Assembly: GCF_000687165.1 (NCBI RefSeq)
Contig: NZ_JMKU01000014.1
Location: 1-64,000 of the forward strand
Origin: Paracidovorax oryzae ATCC 19882
Lineage (GTDB): Bacteria; Pseudomonadota; Gammaproteobacteria; Burkholderiales; Burkholderiaceae_C
Direction of reading: 5' to 3'
DNA: 64,000 nt
Shown here piece by piece: positions 7,881-17,300 of the stretch; the stretch's first letter is position 1, and each line of letters begins with the position of its first letter. Made by a program: the position numbers and the translations under genes. The notes under the pieces were generated by a model. It made no database searches. It was not told where the DNA came from and worked only from the letters and a program-made list of their open reading frames with translations.

Positions 7881-8966
7881 TTATCGAATGGCGCCCTGCA
7901 TCGAGTACAGGGCACTGGAGATCCACATCACCAGTGCGGCGACGCACATGATTCCGAGGACGTTGATGATTTCGGTGGTCTTCTTTGCGCTCTTGATCAG
8001 GTGGTCGATGTAGCCATCGGCGATGTGTTCCAGCGACGCACCGAAGTCGGCTGTTTGGCCGTACAGATTGATGATCCATGCGCGGTCCGCAGGGAACAGA
8101 TCGCAGGAGAGAAGCGCGACGTAGTCCGGCCGGCCCAGCTTGATCTCATGGCGTACCAGCTGGAACTTGTGCCGCATGTACCGGCTGGCCGAGCTCGACA
8201 GGCTGTCGATTGCCGTCTGGAACGGCACGCCGGTCTTGACGAAGCCGCTCAGGCCGCTCAGAACCGCGAAGCAGTGCAGCCGCCGGCTCATGGTGAAAGG
8301 CCAGACGTAGGCGTCCAGGGCATTTCGCGTGGCACCCGTGAGATTGGCGTTGAGCAGGATGAAGACTCGCCAGACGCCGGCCAGCAGCGCGAAGAGCCCG
8401 GCGCTGAAGAAAAAGATGTGGTCGGCGACGTAGGCGAAGGCCTGCGCGTTCGCTGGCCACTTCGCACGCGGTACCGCGCGCTCGAGCTCGGGGATGATCT
8501 CCGCGGAGTAGAAGTAGTAGATGCCCACCATGACCACGGCGTACACCGTCACCAGGAACAGGCCGGCGCGGATGATGGACTGGATCTCCGCCTGGCTGGT
8601 GGCGATCACTGCAGCTTGCTTCAGACCGGTGGATACGTCGCCGCGCTCTTCGCCGGCCTTGACCATCATGGCCTCGGCGGCCGGGACGAATGTGAGCAGC
8701 GCATCCCCCAGCTTGAGCGAGGTGCGCCCACCGTGACCGCTGGCAGCGTCGATGGGACGGCGTCCCCCATGCATCCGGCGGATCACCTCTTGAAGCAACG
8801 GCCGCAGCAGGTGCCGTTGCTTGCGCAACTCCGACTCCATCTTCACAAGCGCCGTGCCGAGCGGGATGCGCCCGGCTGTCCCGGTGAGCGACGCGAGAAC
8901 GGAGTAGAAGTCCGCACGCACGGCCGACGTCAGCCGCAGTCTGTAGAGGGCCTTGAATCGCATCAT
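7881..8966 (-). CDS. pilR: PilR inner-membrane platform protein
   Basis: Polytopic platform protein of the type II secretion F (GspF/PilC) family, 361 residues, predicted to hold the assembly ATPase at the inner membrane. Hydrophobic segments are visible around residues 135-152, 190-208 and at the C-terminus (NVLGIMCVAALVMWIS). A repeated T2SF-type domain starts near residue 215 (RRLHCFAVLSGLSGFVKTGV). It begins 3 nt after the pilQ stop codon. Confidence 0.8.
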   Translation of the reverse strand: MMRFKALYRLRLTSAVRADFYSVLASLTGTAGRIPLGTALVKMESELRKQRHLLRPLLQEVIRRMHGGRRPIDAASGHGGRTSLKLGDALLTFVPAAEAMMVKAGEERGDVSTGLKQAAVIATSQAEIQSIIRAGLFLVTVYAVVMVGIYYFYSAEIIPELERAVPRAKWPANAQAFAYVADHIFFFSAGLFALLAGVWRVFILLNANLTGATRNALDAYVWPFTMSRRLHCFAVLSGLSGFVKTGVPFQTAIDSLSSSASRYMRHKFQLVRHEIKLGRPDYVALLSCDLFPADRAWIINLYGQTADFGASLEHIADGYIDHLIKSAKKTTEIINVLGIMCVAALVMWISSALYSMQGAIR

Positions 8967-8968
8967 GG

Positions 8969-10762
8969 TCAGCGGGAACTCTCGTCTCGCAGAACACCGA
9001 GTTCGGTCTCGACGTCACGGGGATCTACCTGCCCCTGGCGCATCTTGAGGATCGCATGGGCGAGGGCGGTAGCGCCCAGTCCGTAGCCTGCCGGCTTGCC
9101 GAGTATGCGAAGCCAGTGGTCGCGGGCAGCGCCGAGGTCGTCGTTCTTGATGTGGTTCAGAAACGAGGAATCGGGGATCAGCACCTCTGCCGCCGGTGTC
9201 CGATCGACAATTCCGGAGTGGCCGCATTCGACGCAACCTTCGCTGTTGACGAAGCGGACGTGGTGCTCCTGCAGGTCGCAGACCGACGTCAGGCGATCGA
9301 AGAGGGACTTCGACACCAGGCCGTTCTGATGCGCGGACTTGAAGTCGTGGCCACAGTGGGGGCACACAGTGGGGATCAGGCGCTGATACACCACGCCGGA
9401 GATGAAACCGGGCATGGTCAACAGGTCCTTTTCCACGCCCAGTTGCATGAGCCGGGAGAACGCTGCCGTGGCCGAGTGTGCGTGGAGCGTGGCCGGGATC
9501 TTGTGCCCGGCCAGCACCAGGTCCTTCACCGTCAGCGCCGCCAGCTTCTCGCGGATCTCACCTACCATGACGATGTCAGGATCCTGCCGTAGCGAGGCCT
9601 CCAGGTACGCCTGGAAGTTGTCCTTGCTTGCCGAGATCTGGCAAGCACCCAGGAGTTCGTTCTCGACCGGGTTCTCGATGGTCGTCACCTTGATGTGCCG
9701 GCCGCGGGTCTGGAAGAGATGCTCGACAAAGCTGTGCAGCGACGACGACTTGCCGGAATTGGTAGGCCCGACCATCAGCACCAGGCCGGATCCACCGACC
9801 AGCATTTCCTCGATCTGCGCCAGCTGGTCCTGGGTGTAGCCGATTTGCGCCAGGGGCCGCGCGCCGCCCGTCCTGGCCGCAGGCCGCAAGAGCCGCATGA
9901 CGATCTGGAAGTTGCCCTCTGGATGGATTGGCGTGGAGTGGAAGCGCACGCGCATGAGGCGCTTCGTGCGCTCGGCGGGATCCTCCCATACGTCGAACGA
10001 CGTGTCCTTCACTTCTTTCGGATTCCAGCTGCCTTTTCGGGCCCCGTCGGCAGACTCGAAATTGAAGAGCAGATGCGCGATCGCCTCGGCCGTCACGCGG
10101 GAAATGTCGGCCCTCCGCTGGCGTCGTCCGTGGACCCGAAACTGGACCACGGCGACGTCTCCGCGCGTCTCGATGTGGATGTCCGATGACTGGAGGCTGT
10201 CGGCCTCCAGCAGAAGTTCGCGTGCTGCGTCCTGTGTGGTTGTCTGGATGCTGTTGCCGCTGTCGATACCACGGTTCGCGCGGTGGTGCACGGCCTGGAT
10301 CAGTTCCGTGGTGGTGAGCAGCGGACGAATGTTGGTATGCCCGTCCTCTTCCAGCCGCTGCGCGACGTCCATCATCGCCCTGGCTGAAAGGTACGCCGCC
10401 GGGGGCATCAGCAGATAGGTGCTGAACCTGCGCGAGCCGGCCGTCTTGGGATTGTCCAGGAACTGTCCCGAAGCCATGACCTTCTGGTCGACCAACAACT
10501 CGCTACGGATCGCTGCAAACGTCGCTCTGTGGATCTCCGAGACGGGCCGCTTGAGCGTGAACAGGTTGATGTAGTCGCCTTCAGGCAGCTGCGTGGCCTC
10601 CTTGAACGCGATCTGTTCGAGTTGACGCTGGCGCTCCTGGCTCTCGGACAAGCGGCTTGCGCGTTCGGCCTCGGGTCGCGCGGTGTCGGCTGCGCCGGCG
10701 CGGGTCGGTGCCACCGGCGTAGCGCCGCGCGACGGTAATCTGAAAGAGATGCCCAATTCCAT
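8969..10762 (-). CDS. pilQ: PilQ assembly ATPase of the type IVb pilus
   Basis: GspE/PilB-type ATPase that drives pilin polymerisation (R64/SPI-7 PilQ naming; not the outer-membrane secretin of that name). From ATG 10762 it has 597 residues. Walker A is GPTNSGKS (332-339), Walker B-like GEIRE (401-405), and the His motif ATLHAHS (424-430). A C-terminal zinc site is suggested by CPHC (467-470) and CVEC (510-513), as in PilB/GspE. The in-frame codons upstream of 10762 overlap pilO and are not preferred. Confidence 0.85.
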   Translation of the reverse strand: MELGISFRLPSRGATPVAPTRAGAADTARPEAERASRLSESQERQRQLEQIAFKEATQLPEGDYINLFTLKRPVSEIHRATFAAIRSELLVDQKVMASGQFLDNPKTAGSRRFSTYLLMPPAAYLSARAMMDVAQRLEEDGHTNIRPLLTTTELIQAVHHRANRGIDSGNSIQTTTQDAARELLLEADSLQSSDIHIETRGDVAVVQFRVHGRRQRRADISRVTAEAIAHLLFNFESADGARKGSWNPKEVKDTSFDVWEDPAERTKRLMRVRFHSTPIHPEGNFQIVMRLLRPAARTGGARPLAQIGYTQDQLAQIEEMLVGGSGLVLMVGPTNSGKSSSLHSFVEHLFQTRGRHIKVTTIENPVENELLGACQISASKDNFQAYLEASLRQDPDIVMVGEIREKLAALTVKDLVLAGHKIPATLHAHSATAAFSRLMQLGVEKDLLTMPGFISGVVYQRLIPTVCPHCGHDFKSAHQNGLVSKSLFDRLTSVCDLQEHHVRFVNSEGCVECGHSGIVDRTPAAEVLIPDSSFLNHIKNDDLGAARDHWLRILGKPAGYGLGATALAHAILKMRQGQVDPRDVETELGVLRDESSR

Positions 10763-10773
10763 GAGACCTGTCC

Positions 10774-12153
10774 TTACTGCCGAATGAAGAGGGTGGATGT
10801 GCCGGCGAACTGGGCGCCGGGCGCGCTGGGCGACGACCACACCATCTGCGTGAACGTGATGGGAAACGTGTTGAGGAATCGCATGGCCTCGCCGAGCATG
10901 AGCACGTGCCGGCTCGTGGTCGCCGAGACGTCGACGGTTTGCTTGGACCCCAGCGTGACGCTGTGAACGCCGTCCAGTCCCGCGATGTCAGCAGGTGGCG
11001 TCACGGTGACGACCTCCTCGGTTCCCTGGCGCATGCCGCCGCTGAGATGGGCCTGGCCCCAATCGGCGATGGCCATGCGCACCGACTTGAGCTCGACGCG
11101 TCGATCTTCTGGTTCGCTGACGTCCAGCTGCGGCATGTCGAAGGTGGACACGATGCGGGTACCGATGTCGAGTGGGTCCAAAATCCCCGGCAGGTGGGCC
11201 CGGTCAGCGACCCGCGTCTGAAGGTTTACCGGCTGCCACTCGACGGTGGCCTTGCCGGCGCCGAAGTCGCAAGTCAGCTTGGACGGGCGATACCCCCAGT
11301 CCGAAAGAGGAAGTCGCTGGCGCAGCACCTCACATTGCTGCCATTGAGGAAGCACCGTGCTGTGTGATCGGAACAGCGCCCGCTGCCGCGCGACGTTCTG
11401 CTCATAGGCCTGTTTGGCCGCTGCGATGCGTGTGGCCTCCGCCGCCCGCTCCTGTTGGCTCTGCAGGAGCGCCCGCATCATGTCTTGCCGCTTGCGCTCG
11501 CTGCGCAGCTGGTCCTGGTATTGGATGGCAACCTGCGCCGCAGCAGCGAGAGCCGCGACCAGCGCGGCCAGGGCAACGACGGTTCGCAGCTGGACTCCGT
11601 TCTTCTTCAGCCGGAGCGTCTCGAGTTCCTTGCGAGGTAGCGATCGCACCTTGGCAAGCACTTCCTCGAGCGTGAACGCCGCGGGCGCCGTGTCGCCGAT
11701 CATCCGCGTGTCGGCAGCTGCCATGGAGGTCGCGTTGGTGTAGAGCTGCGCCGCGTCGGCGGCGGGAACGACCTGGTCGTAGGCAGGGTAGGGCACCCCA
11801 TCGCGGATGAGGCAGATCCAGAATCGGTGGTTGGGCAGCGGGTGGTAGACGAAGGCGTTGGGCACGACGTGGCCGACGACCGCTCCGCCCGCGAGCATGC
11901 CTATCACCTGTCGGCCGCCCGCGGCCGCTACGGTCTCGCCACCGACGTCTTTGACCAGGTAGGCGTTGTTCTTCCCGGCGAATCGTCGTCCCTCGGAAGT
12001 GCTCTCGACTACCGTCCATGCCAGCGCGATCGCCAACCGCATGCCACCGATTTCGAGAACCTCGCTGGCCGCTCCAGCGCTCGACGCTGCCTCGTCCAGC
12101 TGGCCGTCCGCGTCTCCGCCGTTGCGCACGCCAGATCGTCCGAACCACTTCAT
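10774..12153 (-). CDS. pilO: PilO-like type IVb pilus assembly protein
   Basis: A 459-residue inner-membrane component of the PilO2/pilin-accessory family. It has a cytoplasmic N-terminal domain, one membrane helix near residue 200 (TVVALAALVAALAAAAQVAI), then a coiled-coil-like region (LRSERKRQDMMRALLQSQQERA) and a periplasmic domain. ATG 12153 is chosen because GAGG lies 8 nt upstream; ATG 12159 would leave only 2 nt. It follows pilP and precedes the ATPase pilQ, as expected for an alignment subcomplex. Confidence 0.75.
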   Translation of the reverse strand: MKWFGRSGVRNGGDADGQLDEAASSAGAASEVLEIGGMRLAIALAWTVVESTSEGRRFAGKNNAYLVKDVGGETVAAAGGRQVIGMLAGGAVVGHVVPNAFVYHPLPNHRFWICLIRDGVPYPAYDQVVPAADAAQLYTNATSMAAADTRMIGDTAPAAFTLEEVLAKVRSLPRKELETLRLKKNGVQLRTVVALAALVAALAAAAQVAIQYQDQLRSERKRQDMMRALLQSQQERAAEATRIAAAKQAYEQNVARQRALFRSHSTVLPQWQQCEVLRQRLPLSDWGYRPSKLTCDFGAGKATVEWQPVNLQTRVADRAHLPGILDPLDIGTRIVSTFDMPQLDVSEPEDRRVELKSVRMAIADWGQAHLSGGMRQGTEEVVTVTPPADIAGLDGVHSVTLGSKQTVDVSATTSRHVLMLGEAMRFLNTFPITFTQMVWSSPSAPGAQFAGTSTLFIRQ

Positions 12154-12175
12154 ATACATGACCTCATGCCGGCGC

Positions 12176-12805
12176 TCAGGGGGATGTCGAAGGCGAACCA
12201 GCGGCCGCCTGTGATGCATCGGCCCGCGGTGCCGACATCGGCTGCTCCGTGGGCGGCCGCGTGGCGGGTATGGCTGGTGGCGCCTGGAGCAGGCCAGGCG
12301 GAATCGCCAGCGGCGCGGCTGGCATGCCCGGCATCTGCACCGCGCTCATGGGCCCGGCGCCTGCGCCCTGCAGGCCACCCGGGTATCCCGGCGTGCCCGT
12401 GGTGCGCGCCGCGTGGAAACTCAGGGGCAGGGAGACAGGAGCGCGGCTCTTCGCGTTCGGCAGCGGCTGGATCATCACGCGCACCATGCGCAGCGCTACG
12501 CTGCGCAGGTGCATCCGGTCCGCGATCTCGTCGCCTTCCTCGAACGTCTGGATGACGCCGTTGGGCATCGCCAGCCGCGCAGTGCGTTTGCCCTGCAGCA
12601 CGACGACCGATACCACCGTGGGTAGCTGCCGCAGGATCGGGTCGGTCGCGAGCATGTCCTGGATCTGCCGGTCCTTTTGAAGCAGTTCCAGTGTGACGTC
12701 GGCCTCGGCCGCGCGATCGGCGAGCGTCCTGGGCTGCGCGTGGGCGCCTGCTGCCAGGGCGACGGCCGCCAGCAATCCCCAGGCGATGGACTTTCCGTCA
12801 GCCAT
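12176..12805 (-). CDS. pilP: PilP-like type IVb pilus protein
   Basis: A 209-residue exported protein with a signal peptide (GLLAAVALAAGAHAQ). The segment DRQIQDMLATDPILRQLPTV is typical of thin-pilus PilP proteins, and the C-terminus is proline/alanine-rich and probably flexible. PilP is thought to link the inner-membrane platform to the secretin. The start codon overlaps the pilN stop by 8 nt. Here pilP precedes pilO, the reverse of the R64 order. Confidence 0.7.
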   Translation of the reverse strand: MADGKSIAWGLLAAVALAAGAHAQPRTLADRAAEADVTLELLQKDRQIQDMLATDPILRQLPTVVSVVVLQGKRTARLAMPNGVIQTFEEGDEIADRMHLRSVALRMVRVMIQPLPNAKSRAPVSLPLSFHAARTTGTPGYPGGLQGAGAGPMSAVQMPGMPAAPLAIPPGLLQAPPAIPATRPPTEQPMSAPRADASQAAAGSPSTSP

Positions 12806-14498
12806 TCTTCTGCCCCCCGAAGACTTGCATGACGATCACGGACATGGTCCGGTCGCCGCGGCCCCGTTTGCTGCCGCCCGAGAGCGACACCTGGCCGGCG
12901 GCCTCATCGCCGCCGCTGTCGTAGCCGAAGAGCACGATGGCATCGCCGTCCTTCAGGAACGCCTGCTGCTGGAAGCTCTGGCGCGAGCGCTTGGGGGAGT
13001 AGGTCAGGATGCCGTTGACCACCGCCGGGTTCATGTTGCTGACCGCGCTGATCTCCATCTGGTACTGCAACAGGATCCGGTTGTCCCCCAGGATCAGCGG
13101 CAGCACGTTGCCGGTAAGGCCCGTGGTGAGCACGGCCTTCTGCGTGGCGAGTTGTGTGCCCACGTTGGCGGTCTGAGTGGCCGACACCGATGTGTTGTAC
13201 TCCTCGTCATCAACCACCTGGAACGGGCTGGGCTGGCCGTTGATGGCCATGAATTGGCCCTTCTTGTAGAGCGCCACGTTGCCTACGGATTGGAGTGCTT
13301 CGGCAACCATGCGCGAGCCGGCCAGGCGCGAAGCGGGGTCGGTGAAGCTCAGGGTGATGCGCCCGGGCTGGCCGTTCGCTGGCTGCAGCGGCGCCGCGCC
13401 GGCGACGCCCACTCCATTGCCGTTGAGGCGCCGGTACACCAGGTCCATGGACACGCCGGCAGTCTCCTCTTTGGTCATCGAGACGTTGTAGATCGTCACG
13501 TCGATGAGGAGGTTGCGCGCGAAACGCTGGTTGATCGAGTGGAGGAGGGCTGCGATGCGGGCCTGGCTGAGTGGCCTTGCCGTGACGGTGACGATGCCGA
13601 GCTCCGGCGCGGCCGTCGCGAAGCCATCCAGTCCGGATGCGGAGAGCTTGCTCGCTGCGGTAGGCGCTGCACCGCTGGCGCCCGCGGCCAGCGCCGGCAC
13701 AGCGCGGCCGGTGGCCGTCGTGTCCTGGCTCGCACCGAGGATGGCCTGCACCGACGCCATGATCGACGTCCATGGGTCGATGACCTGGCTCTGCGTCACC
13801 GAGACGTTTCCGCCGCCTCCGGCTCCTCCAGACGAGCCGCCCCCGCCTGTCGCGCCTCCGGCCGAGCCGCTGCCGCCACCGCTGCTCAAGCTCGTGGACG
13901 ACAGGCTGATCGCCGCCTGCAGCGACTTGGCTCCGGATGGGAGGTGCATCGGGTATGTGCGTGTCTCGAATCGGTAGAACTGCACCGAGTTCGTCGACTT
14001 CACGTACCGCCAGCTGGCGCCGGCGCGCTGTGCCAGGTCGTCGAAAAGGCTGCGGACCTTCCCGCTGAACTCGACCTGAACGTACGTGGTGATGGGCTGC
14101 TCGCTGCCGGCGCTCGCCTGCGCGGCCTGTCCGGTACGCGGCATGCTCGCGATCTCAGTGGACGAGATCGCCATGCCGGTTCGTGCACCGAGTTCTTCGA
14201 GCACTTCGCTCAGGCGCTGCGTTCCATGGCTCGCATAGCCGATCTCTGCGTCGAAGATGTCGGGCAGCGCCTCCTTCTTGACGAGCTTGATCTCTCGCCC
14301 GGCGATGCGCGGGCCCGCCAGCCGGGTCACGCCGGCGGGTGCTCCCTGGGCGGTACGCTCGTCCAAAATGCGGCGTGTCTGCTCCCGCGCTTTCTGCGCG
14401 TTCGCTTCCGTCTCCTGAATGGTGGAGCAGGCCTGCAGGACCAAGGTCGTGGCCACGAGCCCGCAGACGAGGCGTCGACCGCGTCGTTCATTCTTCAT
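12798..14498 (-). CDS. pilN: PilN outer-membrane secretin lipoprotein
   Basis: Lipoprotein secretin forming the outer-membrane pore of the type IVb pilus, 566 residues. The signal peptide ends in a lipobox (LVLQAC, Cys24). A Gly/Ser-rich linker lies around residues 205-230. The C-terminal half contains the secretin domain (TLSFTDPASRLAGS to GDAIVLFGYD). Its start overlaps the pilL-like gene by 11 nt. Residue pattern and length fit the PilN/BfpB group. Confidence 0.85.
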   Translation of the reverse strand: MKNERRGRRLVCGLVATTLVLQACSTIQETEANAQKAREQTRRILDERTAQGAPAGVTRLAGPRIAGREIKLVKKEALPDIFDAEIGYASHGTQRLSEVLEELGARTGMAISSTEIASMPRTGQAAQASAGSEQPITTYVQVEFSGKVRSLFDDLAQRAGASWRYVKSTNSVQFYRFETRTYPMHLPSGAKSLQAAISLSSTSLSSGGGSGSAGGATGGGGSSGGAGGGGNVSVTQSQVIDPWTSIMASVQAILGASQDTTATGRAVPALAAGASGAAPTAASKLSASGLDGFATAAPELGIVTVTARPLSQARIAALLHSINQRFARNLLIDVTIYNVSMTKEETAGVSMDLVYRRLNGNGVGVAGAAPLQPANGQPGRITLSFTDPASRLAGSRMVAEALQSVGNVALYKKGQFMAINGQPSPFQVVDDEEYNTSVSATQTANVGTQLATQKAVLTTGLTGNVLPLILGDNRILLQYQMEISAVSNMNPAVVNGILTYSPKRSRQSFQQQAFLKDGDAIVLFGYDSGGDEAAGQVSLSGGSKRGRGDRTMSVIVMQVFGGQKNG

Positions 14499-15252
14499 CG
14501 CTCTCGCTCCGATCGGTGATGTCCATGGACGTGACCTCCATGAGGCGGTTGGCGGCAGCGACCGACAGGGCGATCTGCTTGCCCTCCGAGCGCAAGATCT
14601 TCACGACGGCCTCGACGGCTTCGGACACCTCGAGCTCGTTGCTGTACGCGGAGGCCGAGATCACTTCCCAGGAAACCTGGGGGTACCAGATCAGCTTCCA
14701 GCCTGCGGCTTCGGCCCACCGCTGGAGCTCGGCATGTACTGGCTCGCCGGCGCGCAGGACGTATCTCGCCGTTGGAGGTGTGGGTGTCGTCGTTGGGAGC
14801 GACACGGTGGCCACCGCCCTGCTGCGCGCATCGAGTTCCAGGAGTGCTTGCTGGTCGCAACCTGCCTGTTCGGCCCGCACAGGCAGCGTTGCCTGCGGTG
14901 CAGTGCGCGCGAGCTCGACGCGCGGGCCGGTGGTGGTGGCGGCGATCGAGAGCGATTGCGACGGCTGCAGTTGTGCGTTGACCGTGCGCAGCGCATCGGA
15001 CACGGTGGCGGACCCGAGCTGCTCCAGCACGACGACCTTGCCTGGCTCCGGCGGGCAAATTCGGGCGTAGGGAACGCCGAGGCGGTCGGCGAGCAACTGG
15101 CCGAGCTCATCGACACTCGCCTTCCACGTGATCGCGATGTTCGAAGCGAGCAGCGCGCTACGGGTCTGCGAGATCTCCATGGGCTCTGCCGCCGTCGCAG
15201 CACAAGATAGGGCGAGCGATGCGGCCGCCAAGGCGCAGGCGCGCAGGTTCAT
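14488..15252 (-). CDS. pilL: PilL-like exported protein with TcpQ-type C-terminal domain
   Basis: A 254-residue exported protein with a signal peptide ending AAATAAA-like (SLALSCAATAAEP). The C-terminal part (RYVLRAGEPVHAELQRW, then KLIWYPQVSW) is a TcpQ/PilL C-terminal domain, used to localise the secretin. The N-terminal half (ITWKASVDELGQLLADRLG) resembles a secretin-associated or STN-like module. It lies immediately before the secretin gene and overlaps the transglycosylase stop as ATGA (15249-15252). PilL assignment rests on this domain and position. Confidence 0.7.
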   Translation of the reverse strand: MNLRACALAAASLALSCAATAAEPMEISQTRSALLASNIAITWKASVDELGQLLADRLGVPYARICPPEPGKVVVLEQLGSATVSDALRTVNAQLQPSQSLSIAATTTGPRVELARTAPQATLPVRAEQAGCDQQALLELDARSRAVATVSLPTTTPTPPTARYVLRAGEPVHAELQRWAEAAGWKLIWYPQVSWEVISASAYSNELEVSEAVEAVVKILRSEGKQIALSVAAANRLMEVTSMDITDRSESDEE

Positions 15253-15827
15253 GGGGTGTTTCCTTGGGGCATTGAGCGGGACGCGGCCAGCGTTTCGGCC
15301 AGGGCGAATTCGCGGTAGAGGGCCAGGACCTTCGGCACGTAGGCCTGCGTTTCGCGATAGGGCGGTATGCCGCCGTGCTTGCGCACGGCGCCGGGCCCGG
15401 CGTTGTATGCAGCCAGCGCGAGATCCCACGCGCGGAACTCGAACCACATTTGGCGCAGGTAGGCTGCTCCCGCCGCCAGAGCGAGCTCCGGGCGGTACAG
15501 GTTCTGCTCGGGATGTTGCAGGCCCACGCCGGCGGCGGTGGAGGGCAGCACCTGGGTCAGGCCGCGAGCATTGGCGGGCGATCGAGCCGCCGCGTTGTAG
15601 CCGCTCTCGACGGCAACGAGCGCTTTGAGCAATGCAGGCTCAAGGCCATAGTGCCGGGCGATCGCAGTGATGGCCGCTTCGTGACGCCAGTAGTCCTGCA
15701 GCATGCGCTGGCATGGTTCGGAGCGGCTGTTCCCGCGAAGGCAGGCTTCGGGGCCTGCGCTGGCGCACTGGAGCCACAGGCAAAGCGCGAGCGCCACTGC
15801 GGCGCGTCGAGTGGGAGCGACCGTCAT
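15249..15827 (-). CDS. Lytic transglycosylase (SLT/VirB1-like)
   Basis: Periplasmic muramidase-like enzyme that opens peptidoglycan for pilus passage; R64 PilT belongs to the same functional class. The 192-residue protein has a signal peptide (AAVALALCLWLQCASAG). SLT motifs are ALVAVESGYN with the catalytic Glu74, GLTQVLPSTA, and AAYNAGPGAV. Cysteines at 29 and 39 may form a disulfide. The start overlaps the upstream gene as ATGA (15824-15827). Confidence 0.85.
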   Translation of the reverse strand: MTVAPTRRAAVALALCLWLQCASAGPEACLRGNSRSEPCQRMLQDYWRHEAAITAIARHYGLEPALLKALVAVESGYNAAARSPANARGLTQVLPSTAAGVGLQHPEQNLYRPELALAAGAAYLRQMWFEFRAWDLALAAYNAGPGAVRKHGGIPPYRETQAYVPKVLALYREFALAETLAASRSMPQGNTP

Positions 15828-16726
15828 AGGATCATGAGCGCGACGAGTACGAGCGTCAGCGTGAGGCCTGCGACCACTGTGTAGCGCTTGAGATCGACCA
15901 GCGAGATCTGGCCTGCACCGAACCGCTGCAGCACGCCCATCACCACGTAGCCCACCACGAGAAAGCAGGCGGCGACCGCCACGGCGATCGACACGGTCCT
16001 GACGCTTGCCATCTGCTGCCCTGAGCCGCGCTCGAATCCTCGCTGGATGGATTCCGCCACGGGTACGCATGCGCCACCCGCGTCCCGCACGCACGAGCCG
16101 AAGGCGGGCTGCCACCCCGAGCCGCCCCCTGATCCGCTCCCGCTGCCTCCGCCTCCACCCGGTGCCGTCGGGGTGCCTCCGGCGGTACCGCTGGCGATGC
16201 GGTCGGCCATGCCGCAGATCGTGGTGCCGTTGCTGTCGGCAAAGCCGGAGCAACGGCCGGCGCGAAGCATCGTTCGGCAGTTGCCGATCCCCAGCTGGAC
16301 GCACGCGAGCACGAGATTGCCATCGACCGGACGGCCATCGAACGTGCCCAGCGCCAGGAGGTCCTGAACCACGCGCGATTGCAGGGCATCGGAGGTCAGC
16401 GCCGACCAGGCGTCGACCTGCTGTTGGAGAGACTGCCGGCGGTACTCCTCTGGCGTCACGCCAGCGTAGCGCGTGATGTTGCCCTGGGCCATTTGCAGGA
16501 CGCCGTAGCAGCATGAGCCGTTGAATGCGGTCGTCTCGCCGCTGCTCTCCACGTTGATCGCGAGGTTTGCCACGGCCGCGGCGTTCTGCCGCAGCCACGG
16601 GCTGGCGTTTGGCGAGCGCTCTATCGATGCGATGATCTCTGCGGCGGAAACGATGACCGCCAGCGCGGCGATGGGCGCCGCGGCCAGGAGAAGGGCCGCA
16701 GCCCGGGACATGCGTGGCGGCGCCAT
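15824..16726 (-). CDS. Transglycosylase-like protein with Gly-rich linker and C-terminal membrane hairpin
   Basis: A 300-residue protein. A short N-terminal hydrophobic segment is followed by an SLT-like region, with INVESSGETT holding a possible catalytic Glu and CCYGVLQMAQ equivalent to the SLT GLxQ motif. A glycine/serine linker lies near residues 185-205. Two strong C-terminal membrane helices follow (SIAVAVAACFLVVGYVVMGVL and VVAGLTLTLVLVALMIL). The fusion of an SLT-like domain to a membrane hairpin is unusual, and the hairpin resembles small ICE pilin/DUF3262 proteins. It begins 4 nt after the previous stop. Enzyme activity is an inference. Confidence 0.6.
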   Translation of the reverse strand: MAPPRMSRAAALLLAAAPIAALAVIVSAAEIIASIERSPNASPWLRQNAAAVANLAINVESSGETTAFNGSCCYGVLQMAQGNITRYAGVTPEEYRRQSLQQQVDAWSALTSDALQSRVVQDLLALGTFDGRPVDGNLVLACVQLGIGNCRTMLRAGRCSGFADSNGTTICGMADRIASGTAGGTPTAPGGGGGSGSGSGGGSGWQPAFGSCVRDAGGACVPVAESIQRGFERGSGQQMASVRTVSIAVAVAACFLVVGYVVMGVLQRFGAGQISLVDLKRYTVVAGLTLTLVLVALMIL

Positions 16727-16730
16727 GTCG

Positions 16731-17300
16731 TCAGCCGAGGCGCAGCGAGCGGCTGCAGGCCGGCACGACCTTGCCGAACTGGATGGCGCGCAGGCGGAGC
16801 AGACTTTCACCAGCATCGAATGCGTACTCGATGCGGCTCTTGTCCCGCTGCGTGCCGAAGATCATGCAGTACCCCGGCAGATCGGCGACCTGGCGGCCCT
16901 GCATGGGCCAGGGCGTCACACGCAGACTGCACACCGAGTAGATGTCCGTCACCTGTGCGCCGTTCTCCGGGTCTTCGCAGCGATCGGTCCCGGCTGCGCT
17001 GAACATCGAGAACACGACCTTTCGGCCACCGCGCTGCACGTCGCCGACCAGGGCGAACGAAGGAAGCGGTTGTCCGTCCGCGGACTTGCGTGTCGAGGTC
17101 AATTCCCTGGCCCAGATGCTCCGCAGTATTTGGCGGTCTGCCTCCGTGCCGGAGGAGGGGAATTTGCTGCTGTGGAACACCACCTCGCGCATCGGCGACC
17201 AGGTCACCTCGGTGATCTCCTGTGCGCGGGCCTGACCTGCAGCGATCACCGCCGCCATGGCCGCGACGCAGCTGGCAGGAAGAGAGGTCCAGGGCGTCAT
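16731..17300 (-). CDS. Exported protein of unknown function in the pilus operon
   Basis: Not recognised. The 189-residue protein has a signal peptide (AAMAAVIAAGQARAQ) and a mature domain with four cysteines (RCEDPE, YSVCSLR, GYCMIFG, PACSRS), plausibly two disulfides. It starts within the stop of the DsbC-like gene (ATGA, 17297-17300), so it may be a client of that isomerase. Position before two transglycosylases suggests an envelope role in pilus biogenesis. This is inference only. Confidence 0.6.
   Translation of the reverse strand: MTPWTSLPASCVAAMAAVIAAGQARAQEITEVTWSPMREVVFHSSKFPSSGTEADRQILRSIWARELTSTRKSADGQPLPSFALVGDVQRGGRKVVFSMFSAAGTDRCEDPENGAQVTDIYSVCSLRVTPWPMQGRQVADLPGYCMIFGTQRDKSRIEYAFDAGESLLRLRAIQFGKVVPACSRSLRLG

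Noticed and set aside
12693-14519. 608-residue plus-strand frame opposite the secretin gene
   Set aside because: Antisense shadow of pilN and pilP; no ribosome site or recognisable domain.
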